Position numbers and translations under genes: made by a program
The notes under the pieces: model-generated
What the model saw: only the letters and a program-made list of their open reading frames with translations
The model's database searches: none
What the model was told of the DNA's origin: nothing
In this document: positions 50,096 to 61,076 of the stretch, in pieces
How the letters are laid out: every line of letters starts with the position of its first letter
How positions within the stretch are numbered: position 1 is the stretch's first letter
DNA from: Gnetum montanum
Taxonomy: Eukaryota > Streptophyta > Gnetopsida > Gnetales > Gnetaceae
DNA length: 64,000 nt
Assembly (NCBI GenBank): GCA_015680685.1
Contig: MNCI01027457.1
Coordinates: 5,615-69,614, forward strand
Direction of reading: 5' to 3'

Positions 50096-51171
50096 GATAA
50101 TAATCAACAAGCAAGGCTACTTTCCATATCTTGCCAAGGCTTTAAATCGGCAACATGGTTTGCTAAGACCTTAAACTATCACCAAAGCCTACCAAGGCCT
50201 TAAATTGGTAACACATGTAACCATTGGTAGTCAAATCTACTAAACTATTCTACATGGCCTTATGTATTTCATTATGATAACATGATTTCTCTAATTGATT
50301 TTTTTCTTGTCCTCTTAGAGTTTTGCTTGCAAGATGAAGCCTAGAATCAGCATAGAGGTGCAATTCATCATGTTGGCAAGTCACCACATGACCTTAATGT
50401 GTAAGATCCAAGGAATTTTCCCTATTGTTCCAAGAGTGCCAATTTCATATCATTTTTATTATCATTCCCTTGAGCCCAATCCCATGGCCTAATTATATAA
50501 CCTTCCTTACCTTGGATCATAGTGTTAAGTAATGTTTGACACTCATGCACTATGGTCATATGACATTCCTTCATCATGCTCCACCATCAAGTCCACTTGA
50601 ATATAACACATCTCATTCAGTCGAAAACCATCAAGTTCACTAAGCGTAACAAATCTTACTTGATGTTAAAGAGAAATCAAAACTAGCTTTAGCAAAGAAA
50701 CCAAATGAAGGTTTCACCTTGCAAAACAAAAATAAGGGAGAAGCAAATTTTCAAGAATCCTAATGGTCAATGAAGCCTAAAGGATAGATCAATGGCTTTA
50801 AACATAAAAGGGAAGGAGCCTAGTATCCTAAGAAATCTTGGATTGAGATGGTTCCTCAAACGCATTTGCTGAGTGAACCACACCTCAAAGTACAAAGTGC
50901 AAAGGATTACCAATTAACCAACATTTTAGTGCCACATTATGATGTCAACACTTAAGAAGCATTGTTAACCTTCATGACCATTTTCCTATGACCTCATTTC
51001 CATTTCTCCATCATAAAATTTTTCCATCATGACAAGCACTCTGGAGTGTGGTTTGATACTACTAAGTTAAGCCACCAAAGGGAATATTTGTGATGAACCT
51101 ACAATGATCTTTTGTATTCTTTGTTAATGTCTATTGAGTCAGTCCTCCATACATCAATAAAGAGGAGTCAA
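50096..51171 (+). other. TE-C tail between integrase and 3' LTR
   Basis: Starts with three CCTTAAA(C/T) units (50130-50225). No domain recognised in the rest. Ends AATAAAGAGGAGTCAA directly before the LTR (purine-rich, the likely polypurine tract, 51155-51171). Confidence 0.6.
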
Positions 51172-52872
51172 TGAAAAATCACCAAAATTTATGTTGCAAC
51201 CTTCATTTCTCAACTTGAGACAAGGATTCATTCTAAATGTGAGATGTGGTCCATGACCTATAATCTTGCATAATTCAACTTTTCAAAGCCATAAAACGCT
51301 TCAAAAGCTATTACTTCCTTGCTTTCCAAGTAGAAATAGGTACCCCATGTCAATATTTTGGCTTGTAAAGGCTAAAAACACCTTTGTAGTAGCTAAAATT
51401 GTCATTTCCATGGGTCTTTCTAAGGTTATAACCCCAACTACATTGGAGTCATTTTCAGTAGCTATAGTAGTCACAGTAGTTATAGTAGATAGAGTGCTAT
51501 AGTAGCTAGCATAGTCATCACCAAGACCTATTAGAAGTGCAACATTAAGATTATTGAAATTTCCATTTTCCAACAATAGCTAACATAGTCATCCCAAGTC
51601 AACAACGGCTAGGGTAGACAACATTCTTCACTAGGAACAACACTTTTCAATGGATTCCACTATTTCTGTTCTTTCAAAGTTTTTGCACATTTTCCACCAC
51701 TTTTTCCATTTCTCATCAACCAAAACATAGTCCACCAATGCCAATGTAGTAAAAATAGTGTAAATTTAGTCACAAAAGTTTGTTTACTATTTATAGTGAA
51801 TAGATGGCCTTTATGATTGTAGCTCATTCCAGACTTACTATCAATGGCAAGTACATTGAAAGTGGATAACTATTGACCAAGACTAATGTAGTAATAATGG
51901 TGCTAGCATAGTCACAAAATTCTATTTACTATGAATAGTAAATGTATGGGTTTCACAATTGTAGTCCATTCTAGACTTAGCACAAATAGTAACTACGCTA
52001 GTAGAAGATGACCATTACAACCTGCACATTAACACCAATCTATCAATAATCATAGAAGTTGTTCATAGGTCCAAAAATATCAACCCTACCTTATAAAAAC
52101 CCAATGTCAATACCATTTTCAGCTTCCAACACTTTTGTATTTTCTAGCATTTGGCAATTCAAACTTCTTAGAGGTCCCAACATTGTTTTCATTCTAAGCA
52201 TTTTTTGGCATTTTGATAGCAATGCTAAGCTTCACATCCATAACAATAGTTTTTCCATTTTTTTCAATCAACAAAGCCCATTTGCAACACTAATTCCACT
52301 TTTTGGTAGTAAAAACTTGTACTACACTAGGCACAAAGACTCCCGTATAGTTGTCATTTCTCCAAAAAGTGAATCCATTTTAATAACCACATTGCAAATC
52401 CTAGTGAAAATTGACAAAAAGTTACTAAAAACTAGAGCTAGGAAGAAATCGGATCATGCAATTACAATAGAACAAAAGCTACCTTCTTTAATGGACTTCA
52501 AGCCCCTACTAGTAACCTTCTAGTACCTTTAGCAAGAAACTTGTACTTCATGAACCTTATTCTTTATTCTTAATAAAGTTATTGTTCATGTTATGCAAGT
52601 TTTAGTTAATTTTTTCATTTGTACTTTTGTTTTCACTTTTGGATCTATAAATACAACTACATTTCTATTTATGTTTGCATTTTCATTTTTGATTTCATCT
52701 AGAATTACATTTATGTTTTCACAACTCCATAAGTCCCTAGGAGATCAGCAAGATTGTCCAGGATACCTTGAGTCTCATTTTCTAAAGGCCCTCAGGATTC
52801 CAGGTTAAAATTATTTTGGCACTTAGATCTTTTGATTTTTTCATTCCAGCAACTGAAATTTCTAAGGCACTA
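51172..52872 (+). repeat. TE-C 3' LTR
   Basis: Begins TGAAAAATCACCAAAATTTA and ends near AAGGCACTA (52872). It contains two copies of a ~143-bp unit (51732-52018), each with the TTTACTAT--ATAGTAAA palindrome, a TATA box TTATAAAAAC (52091-52100) and AATAAA (52572-52577). The longest ORF of the window (52059-52523, 154 codons) lies just downstream of the TATA box; the aligned frame in the other two copies has stops. Confidence 0.9.
51732..52018 (+). repeat. Tandem duplication (~143 bp) within TE-C 3' LTR
   Basis: Unit 1 51732-51877, unit 2 51878-52018, alike at about 70% by eye. The 5' LTR (40055-40200) and the TE-D LTR (53700-53880) each have a single unit. Confidence 0.75.
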
Positions 52873-52878
52873 GAAAAC

Positions 52879-54037
52879 TATTGGTGTTAGAAATTTTAAT
52901 TGTTGAAATGGAAAAATCAAGAGATCCAAGTGCCAAAATATTTTTAACCCCAAATCCTAAGTGCATTTAGAAAATGAGACTCAAGGTGCCCTGGATAGTC
53001 TTGCTGATCATCCAAGGACTTATGAAATGTAAACAAAAATGGCTACAAAAATGTAAATGTAATCATAGATGAAATTAGAAATGAAAATGTAAATGTAAAT
53101 AGCAATGTAGTTGCAAATACAAATCCAAAAGTCAAAACAAGTGCAAAAATGAAAGTATGAACTAAAATATACACAACATGAACATTAACTTTACAAAGAA
53201 TCAAGAATAAGGTTCACAAAGTACGGATTTCATGCTAAAGATACTAGAAGTTGTTGGTAGGAGCTTGAAGCCCATTGGAGAAGGTAGGCTATGTTATACT
53301 ACAAATCCATGATCCAGTTTCTTCCTAGCATTAGTTTTTGACAACTTTCAATCAATTTCCACTAGGATCTACACTATGGTTATGGAAATGGACTTTCATT
53401 GGAGCAATGGTAGCTACGTGGGAGTCTCTATGCCCAATGTAGTACTAGTTTCTAGTGCCAAAAAGTGAAATTATATCTACAAATGAGCTTTGATGATTAA
53501 AAAAAATGCAAATTTGTTATTATGGGTGTGAAGCTTGGAATTGCTACCAAAATGCCAAAAAATTCTTACAATGCAAAAAGTGTTGGGACCTCCAAGAAGT
53601 TGGAACTACCAAAATGCTAGAAAATGTAAAAGTGTTAGAACCCAACAAGGGTATTAACATTAGATTTTTATAAGGTGCGGTTGCTATTTTTGGGTTTGTA
53701 CACTACAATAATAATTGATGACATATTGGTATCAATGTGTAGGTTGCAACGATCATCTACTTTTAGCATAGTTACCATTTATAGGATGCCTGGTATAGAC
53801 TATAACCACAAAATCCATCCATTTACTATAAATAGTAAATAGAATTTTGTGACTATGTTGGCATCATCCTTACTACAATGGCTTTGATGCACTACACTAA
53901 AGCTGTTGGAAGATGGTGCAAGTGGTGGAAAATATGAAAAAAATTGGAATTTGTAGAAATGATGAAATCCATTGGAAAGTGCCATGCCTAGTACAAAATT
54001 GTGCCTACGCTAGCCATTGTTAACATAGGATGACTAT
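52879..54037 (-). repeat. TE-D: inverted LTR of the TE-C family, left part
   Basis: The reverse complement matches the TE-C LTR from its 3' end to the point aligned with about 51585. It includes the palindrome (53821-53840), TATA box (53666-53675) and terminal TATTGGTGTTAG (consensus TGTTGG...). It continues at 63910 after the TE-E insertion. Only GAAAAC (52873-52878) separates it from the TE-C 3' LTR. It may be the 3' LTR of a minus-strand element to the right, or a solo LTR. Confidence 0.88.
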
Positions 54038-54600
54038 TGATGAGCAATGGAATAACCCAACATCCAACTGTATGATATACAAGTGTTCATGTGTAGCCTA
54101 GTAGAATTTCATGAACAAGGTAATGTGATTATGCTAGTATTTGGTTCAAGTTCAAAATCCTTATCTTTCCACGTGGATCTAGTATAATCTGTGTATGGTT
54201 TAGCTCTTAGTGAGGTGTATGATATATTGGTGTTGGTAGGCCATAACTCCTAGCTATGATGGTAAAGTGTGGAAATGATTCTATGTTTAAGGAAAATGGT
54301 AAAATAATCTACTCTAGCCTAGAGTGATGAGCATCTATTCTTGGTTTGTCATACATGCCTTAGGCTCATGTAACTATTACTAGGATTACCAAGTGAGTTC
54401 ACTATTAAGCGAAACAAGTGAAACCACTACTGGATAACCAAAAAAATTATAGTCAGTGCTTGAAACCATTCATATGCATTCTACTTTACTATGAACAAGG
54501 AAAGTAAAATACTTAGAAATGTAACTAATTAAACTAGAAAAATAGTAAAAATTATCCTTTTTCATCTAGGTAAGAATATTGACAAATGTAAATGATTAAA
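54038..54600 (-). repeat. TE-E 3' LTR, terminal portion
   Basis: Direct repeat of 63030-63545, sharing 'tagttctaggccataactcctagctatgatggtaaag' and surrounding text at about 80%. The counterpart of 63546-63909 is not adjacent; similar sequence (14-bp block, TATA) appears instead at 57700-58035, beyond the ORF. 54510-54600 contains a short tandem duplication of 'aaatgtaa-tgattaaactaggaaaa'. Confidence 0.82.
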
Positions 54601-54635
54601 CTAGGAAAACAATAAAAAATGTAACTTGATGTAGT

Positions 54636-57386
54636 CTAGGTAGTTTCTGGTGGTGGTGGCTCCTCCATTGGTTGCTTTCCCTTGTCATTAAGCTTTTAGA
54701 ACTTGTATCAATTCAAGAGTGCCTAGATCTTTTCCTCCTTTGTTCATGGCATGTACTATCCATGATTATTATGCAATGTGTGATGGAGTGGGTACGTCCC
54801 ATGGGCACGACAACTACAAAAACATTTGATTACCCTTAACATATTAGGTTGCAAACTACCTTCTCTCCTCCTCAAATTCTATGGCCTTTTCATGTAATTT
54901 ATGATAATCAGATAACCTTCTAGCTAGGTTTGTTGTGATGTCTTTTTACCCCTAGTAGCTAGCCTTGATTGTTTCTAATTAAAATATTACCACTCAGAGT
55001 TTTTATGAAGCATCTTCATGATGAAAATCCTTTCTCATACAATGTGTACGTGGCTACTACTTGCTATTCTAGATTATTTCTAGGTGTTCCTACTATTAAC
55101 ATGGACAAGTTAGTATAATAAAGATTACCCCTATGTACTCTTTCAGGTCCTCAATCTATAAGTATTTTTTTTTCACTTCTACTTGGTGGACTTGGGCATA
55201 ACTATCCAAGATGGGCTACTAGTCAAGATTTTATTCCAAAATGTAGTTGATTCTAGCTTTATCCATCTAGATATCTTTCTCATTTATCTACTTGTACATT
55301 TCCACCTGATCACAAAGGTGTTCCTTAAGCCTTTTGTGATTCTTTGCCTCATTCTGCAAACTGTTGATTTTAATGGCTAACTTTTGATGGATGACATGTA
55401 CCTCCTCCATTAAGAGGGTTCTATTTTCTCTTATGAGGTGGCTCATGTCTTGGTTGATCATCACCAAGTATTCTCTTAACTGGTGGATGCTTTCTTCCAA
55501 GATTTTTTTCTATTTTTCTACAATGATTAACCTCATATTATTGGTAGAAAGTTGTTTACTTTGTTCTTGGACTATGATGAGTACCCTAGTGTGTGCATAC
55601 ATTTATGCTTCTACTATGAAGGCATTCCACACCACTTTCTTCTTCTCCATTACCAATTTTGTATTCTTGTCAATCAAGCTATTCATTTGCTCTATCTTAA
55701 ACTACTCTATTTGGTCAAGTGTAATGAATTGTGTGGGATCTCTATGTTCATCTCTTAGACCTGTGAGCTCTTCTTGGAGTCTTTGAATTTCTACTTCTAC
55801 ATGCTTTGCCCTAGTTTCTACCATGATCAATTTTCCTTTAGTAGCAATCAATTTTGATTGCACTGTGGTGACATCACTTGGAATGTTAAAGAGTATTATC
55901 ATGACTTGTTAAGTTTGCAGTATTCAATCAAGCACATCTTCATGGTCAATAGGAGTCATTGAGGTTTCGACTAGAATTTGAGTATCTCTAACTCTAATTA
56001 GATCCCCTGATGCCACAACAGGTACATTAGAACACTCTTTGATGTGATCTATGATCATCTCTACTACTTCGACTACATCTTGGTGTTGCATTATCATAAC
56101 TATGGCTTCTTCTCTAGTATCTAGCACCACTTGTAATGATGCAACTTTTTTAAAGATCTATTATGACCATTGATCGCCTCCTCCTGAATGCAATGAAATT
56201 TTTCCACTTCTAGGATCTATTGAAACTATAGGCTATATGGCACTATCAATAACTCTATAGAGATTGGATTCCTCTCTTATTCCCTAGCTAATGATCTATG
56301 TAATGAGTTGCAAATGACTCATGGATGGTCTATAATCCTATGAAAATGATGGTAGAACTTGTTGTTGTTGCTATTATTATTGCTTCTATTTCTCTTGCTA
56401 TTGCTACTATTGCTATTGTTGTTTCTATTGTTGCTCTTGCTCTTATTCTTGTTGCTCTTCATCCAGATCCTTTCTAGGTGGTGCTGGTTTGAACAATTCA
56501 TCATATGAAGCATTCTAGGCACTCCTATGAATGTCAAGGATATATCCTAATATTCTCTCTCACTTGTATAGCTTCCTAATAAGAAAAGAAAATGGAAGTG
56601 TTAGCTTTCCTACCTTCTTTGCTTTAAAAAACCTCTAAATTTCTATGAAGTAGATTTGTGTGATATTGGTTTTGTATTTTCCCATCAAGATCACACTTCC
56701 TCTAGCTACATAAGTGGACAACCTCTTCAACCCTTTGGTTGAGAACAAGCGATAGACACCAATTTTGAAATAGTTTTGCTCCTCCAAAGTTAGCTCCCTA
56801 TATCCCTTAACTTCCTTTCATGTGTCTATTTTAGCCATAATTTCCTAGTTTCAACATCTAATCTTGAGGATAAATGTGCTATTTTCATCCCTTCATTTTG
56901 TATGTTCAAAGCTTCTACTATTGTCTTGACTGAGTATGAGACTAAGACTCCTCCAATGTTAACTATGGTGTCCTCTTCCTTATTGTGCCAGAACTAATTG
57001 GTCTTTGCAAGGTACTATTCACCACTATTAGATAGGATAAGCCATAGTGGTGACACCTTAAGTTGTGTCTTTACTGCTTCTAGAGTAAATTCTATGAATA
57101 GACCAAAGTTTATCTCCATAATGACTATGGTCAGAATTGGCCTTTCTTGAATAACTTGGAGGTAGTCTTGTGACAACATGAGGCATTGTTCTTGCACTTG
57201 TGGTTCCTGTACCTCCCCTTTGGCCAATTGTCCCATAGTTAGAGCTTCTTGATGAATACTGAATGATTGGGATTTCTACTCCTTGTGTTTTGGCTCTTAT
57301 CCTTTGATTTGGCCTCTACCTTGGACTCTTGGTCATTTTCTTGCACCTTGTGAAGATCCTCCTTGTGCTCCTCTCTTTGGAGCCAT
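54636..57386 (-). pseudogene. TE-E long accessory ORF (MAPKRG...), decayed
   Basis: Start ATG at 57384-57386 (MAPKRGAQGGSSQGARK); stop TAG at 54636-54638 after KGKQPMEEPPPPETT; about 900 codons if restored in length. The N-terminal region is basic and disordered. In the middle are YFKIGVYRLFSTKGLKRLST and KLTLPFSFLIRKLYK, a pattern like the Athila ORF1 / 'putative plant transposon protein' families (tentative). Next come a Glu/Gln-rich stretch (56355-56480), then coiled-coil segments at 55702-55902 and 55288-55500 (IQRLQEELTGLRDEH; LREYLVMINQDMSHLI). Its Pro-rich end resembles the end of the TE-A/TE-B antisense proteins. Stops are mostly TAG at Gln positions; frames shift several times. Confidence 0.65.
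56355..56480 (-). repeat. Trinucleotide-rich tract coding for Gln/Glu
   Basis: A run of CAA/CAG/GAG-type codons on the minus strand, after PAPPRKDLDEEQQE. About ten TAG codons interrupt it, each one C-to-T step from CAG. The Asn/Ser-rich ORF at 56319-56537 is the same tract in another frame. Confidence 0.75.
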
Positions 57387-57967
57387 ATGCAATCAATCAA
57401 GTATTTAGAATTACTAAGGTATTCTCATGTATTCTTAATGGTTTCATACCTTAGTTATACACTTAGTTACATAAATTTCTTAGTTTATTGTAATTGCAAA
57501 GTTAGAAAAATTTCAAAAAGTTTCCCAATGAGTGTTAATTTTCTTATAACCCTTCACAATTGTGTATTCTAGTCATATTCATGCCTTGTAATGCTGGTTA
57601 TGGTTCCTTAAGAATCATTGTTTAAGTGTTATAGCATTAATATGATTAATTTTTCATTAAAAATTTCAAGTTTTCTTTCATCCTTACCCTTAAAATACTT
57701 TTTGGGCATTAGTAATTTTTTTAAAAAAAATAGCTTAGATTTTCCTCACTAGCACCTCCTCCCCAACCACAACTAAGATGACCATGCCATGATCAAATAG
57801 ATTCAAAAATCATGAATATCATAGCGATAACATGTAAGATATGGCTTGGGGAAGCTAGGAGGTTAGAGCTCTTTGATTGGAAAGAAAAATTACAAAAACT
57901 CTCATGCATACTCAAATGAAAAATAAAAAAATTTGACTAAGTTCCCATGGTATATATAGTTTTTTTA
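57387..57967 (-). promoter_or_regulatory. Putative promoter and leader upstream of the MAPKRG ORF
   Basis: The minus strand has CTATATATACC (about 57949-57959), a TATA box, just downstream of the 14-bp repeat block and ~570 bp before the ORF start. The T-rich stretch after it (AAATTTTTTTATTTTTCATT) resembles TE-E right-LTR sequence after its own block (near 63745-63720). This could be LTR-derived promoter sequence. Confidence 0.4.
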
Positions 57968-58035
57968 GGATCCGATACTGGGGATCCAACATCGAGGATC
58001 TAATATTGGGATAGGCCCAATATTGGGGCCCAACA
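57968..58035 (-). repeat. 14-bp repeat block, copy 1
   Basis: Plus-strand units: ggatccgatactgg, ggatccaacatcga, ggatctaatattgg, then a 4-bp spacer and ggcccaatattgg, ggcccaacat. Consensus GGATCCAATATCGA. Matches the block in the right LTR (63793-63882) in motif, period and orientation. Confidence 0.8.
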
Positions 58036-59700
58036 TTTTTCAATTTTTATGAAGTTTTGTGGATAAAGAACAATTTTCTATGGATATGAGGAAGGTTTAG
58101 AGTAGAATCAAACGGTCTTGAATGATATATGATTAATATTTCATTAAAAATTTGGCACAGATAGTGTGTAAAAAAGGAATCTTGGGCTATGAAAGTTCAT
58201 AAGATGGATAAGAAGGCTAATGAATCCATGTGGTCAAAACATATAGTGTAAATGATATAGAAAGTTTTTATTGATGTGGGAAGGCTCAAGATGATGTGGA
58301 ATCGCTTGGTAGGTATAAGGTACAATGGTTATACAAGTGGATCCTTCCAAAAGTAGGCTCCAACCCTTAATGCCCTTGTATAACTACTCCTAAAAGTGTC
58401 CTTAGGCACTTAAGGAGTCAAATGTAACACATACCAATTTAGCAAAACACACATCTTAGTACCATCAAATTGAGAAAATTACACTATGTTAGACAAATCA
58501 CAAGTTATGACTATTCTTACAGTGAGATGAGATGGGCTTAGAAGGGATTGAAAAAATTGGGATATGAGGTATCTTAACATAGGCATAATGAATTCTTATG
58601 TTTTATTAGCGGTTAAAGTAATCACTAGGCTTTCTATCCAAGATTCAAACCAAGTTCGAACCACATTCCAGTGACATCACATTTTTTTGTCACTTGGAGT
58701 TACAACTATAAGACTACCACAATGGCAAGGAGTATTATCACTTGGCATATTGTCTAAGGAAGAAGTTTACTCATGGCACTTTTTTTATTTTTAGATTTCT
58801 AGGAAGCCACCTATCTTCAAGCATGTGTAACATATCTTTCCAATGGAACACCTAGAAATTTATTATGTTCTCTTTCATTTTTATTTGTGTCAACCTTTCA
58901 AGGTAGCACTTATTTTACTCTTACTCCTATTTTTTGTCAGATCTAAAAGGATATAATATAGCTTTAGCAACATGATAGAACTCACCATAGTAATCCAAAA
59001 GAATCCACAAATCTCCCTGATGTCACACCCTTTACATTCCCACTTGATTAATCACTTTCTGGTCTAGGAAAAATGATCACAAGTTTATTCTTAGTTGTAT
59101 AATGAAAACTAATATCATTATGACCATGGATAGAACCTCTTATTAGTGGAATGAATGGTGTGGATGGTGTGGCTCACTATTCAAATGATCAGTCCCATAT
59201 GACTTGATAACATAGAAAAATCTTCACCTTATTGGACTACACCTTACTTATTTGTAATATGTCTTATTAACAATCAAAAACTATGTACAAAGGAAATAGA
59301 AACAAAGTATGAAAAATATAGTATAAAAAAGGTGTAAAGAATAAAAAACTATCAAAGAATGAAAAATGTTAAAAAATTAAAAAATGTTATAGAATATCAA
59401 GAATTTAATAAATGAAAAATATGAAAGAATAAGAAGATGTCAAAGAATGTGAAAGATAAAAAAAATGGAAAAATTATATTAAGAGATAGAAAAAGTAAAA
59501 AAGAATTTTAAAAAAAATGAAAAAGTACTTATTAATTCCAGAATCAAGGTAAAGTATCTTCCCCATGACTAAACTCATGGACAAGTGTTCGAAAAATGCT
59601 TCCTAGGTCTCTTGGAACATACACTTTAGTTGATTTACTTACCATCTTTATTGATTTAACTTTTGTATTATTATCCCATGTGATCTTGATGGTAGTTAAG
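58036..59700. other. TE-E internal non-coding region
   Basis: No RT, RNase H or integrase motif on either strand. 59280-59530 is A-rich with loose copies of 'aaagaatgaaaaatgt' (period near 16-20). Where an Athila-type element would have pol, this copy has none. Confidence 0.6.
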
Positions 59701-59710
59701 TTTTGATCAT

Positions 59711-60430
59711 CTAAATGATTAATTTGTTTTTCCTTTTTGGTGTATGATTATGAGGTGGTATTTTCATTTTAGCATCTATAGTTGGAGTTATTTTCTTAAA
59801 GTGGAAATTAATAAATGAGTTAGATTGTTCCATGCATATTTTGGATGGTTTAAGGTTCTTAGTTTTTGGCCACAAGGTGTCTTTTGATTTAGTGGCCCCT
59901 ACTCTTTCTTTTGCACACACTTGTTTTTCACTATTGTTGTGGACTAGTATGGTAACTGTGTTGATGTTCTGAATGATTGATCTACAACTACATCCTTTTC
60001 TTTCAATAGTAATGAATGGCATTCACTACATATGTATGGCTTAGTGCTTATCCTTCTTAGAGATCTCAATAGAGATATCTCTCATACTTATCTTAGCATC
60101 GATTATGTTAAGCCATGCTCTTCCCATGATAATTGAAAATTCCTTATTAGCATCTTTCACATCAATTACCAAAAAGTCTACCAGAGAAGATTACCCATTC
60201 ATAGTGGTCATCATGTCCTCAATCTATCCTAAGGGAATGGTAACAAATTAATCTAAAAGCTTCAACCTGATGTTGCATTCCTTCAATGATGGGAGGTTAC
60301 ATGCTTGATATGTTTCATAAGAGATCAAATTCACTCCTAGAACCTAAGTCTAGTAGAGCTTTGCATGGAATATTTCTAGCTACTCATAAATAAATCAAAG
60401 GAACTCCTAGATCAATTCTCTTTTTAGGAT
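59711..60430 (-). pseudogene. TE-E aspartic protease and downstream segment, decayed
   Basis: The minus strand gives IPCKALLDLGSRSEFDL near 60310-60390, where DLG is the catalytic triplet (Athila proteases typically have ALLDLGAS). It continues with VDFLVIDVKDANKEFSIIMGRAWLN (60100-60185; flap and LGR-WL ending). The following frame 59711-60022 opens MPFITIERKGCSCRS. It would process Gag-Pol. Stops at TAG and a Gly-to-Gly-kept active site suggest a late loss. No RT follows. Confidence 0.8.
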
Positions 60431-61076
60431 GTGGTCCTACCTTAATCTAGTCTATGACTATTTCTATAAGTAAGACAGTTTGCATACTCTTGTTGAATGA
60501 TGTCAGAAGCTTGTTGTTGGTAAGTGGATCTGATGTAGGAGAAGTTGGTATTGATGAAGTTCTAACTCTAAAAACATTTTCTAGACTTGTCCTAAAGAAA
60601 GAACATTTCTTTGTCTAGCCCTTAGTGTTGTTGGTAGGATCCTCTACTTGTATATTTGCTACCCTAGTAGCTTTCCTCTATTATCATTTTGAAGGTAATT
60701 CCCCTTGCATAATAGGTGGTGGCCCTAGTGGTAAAGGATTAGAAGGGGGATTTGATGGGCTAGTTATTCACAAATGTGTGTGAGTACTTTGATCCATCCT
60801 TGGAGTAGTAGGTATGTAGTATTCTAGTGGATAATAAGAAGAACAAGTTTTAATAGATGCATTTCCTAAAGATATTGGAGGCTGAACGTAATATCCATAA
60901 GGATCTAGTTACCTATATGGATATTTTTGCCTTGGCTATGGCATTTCCCATGTTCGTGGTTACTACCACTACTACTGATACTGCTCTTGTGATTAAGGGT
61001 AGGCTCTTCTTGGATAATAAATTAGCTAGAAGGTTTGCCTCATATTACCTTGAGGATAAGGTAGTCTTCTTAACAA

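Larger units (their letters stand above)
39865..52872 (+). mobile_element. TE-C: Tat-like Ty3/gypsy element with internal deletion of RT-integrase
   Basis: The 5' LTR remnant 39865-41087 and 3' LTR 51172-52872 share sequence; the first ~370 bp of the 5' LTR should lie left of TE-B, outside the window. Then PBS (41094), gag, protease, motif block, 28-bp repeat, two ~185-bp arrays, an integrase C-terminal remnant (49885-50095), tail and 3' LTR. There is no antisense gene and no RT. It hosts TE-B, so it is the oldest of the A/B/C stack. The internal 199-bp inverted repeat at 42410-42924 is probably an assembly error. Confidence 0.87.

Noticed and set aside
56319-56537. Asn/Ser-rich ORF on the minus strand
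   Set aside because: It is the wrong frame of a Gln/Glu tract; flanking homology and the TAG pattern support the other frame.
54636-57386. Retroviral-like envelope gene in TE-E
   Set aside because: Position after gag-pro could suggest it, but no signal peptide or membrane segment is visible; the ends are basic/disordered and Pro-rich and the middle is coiled coil.
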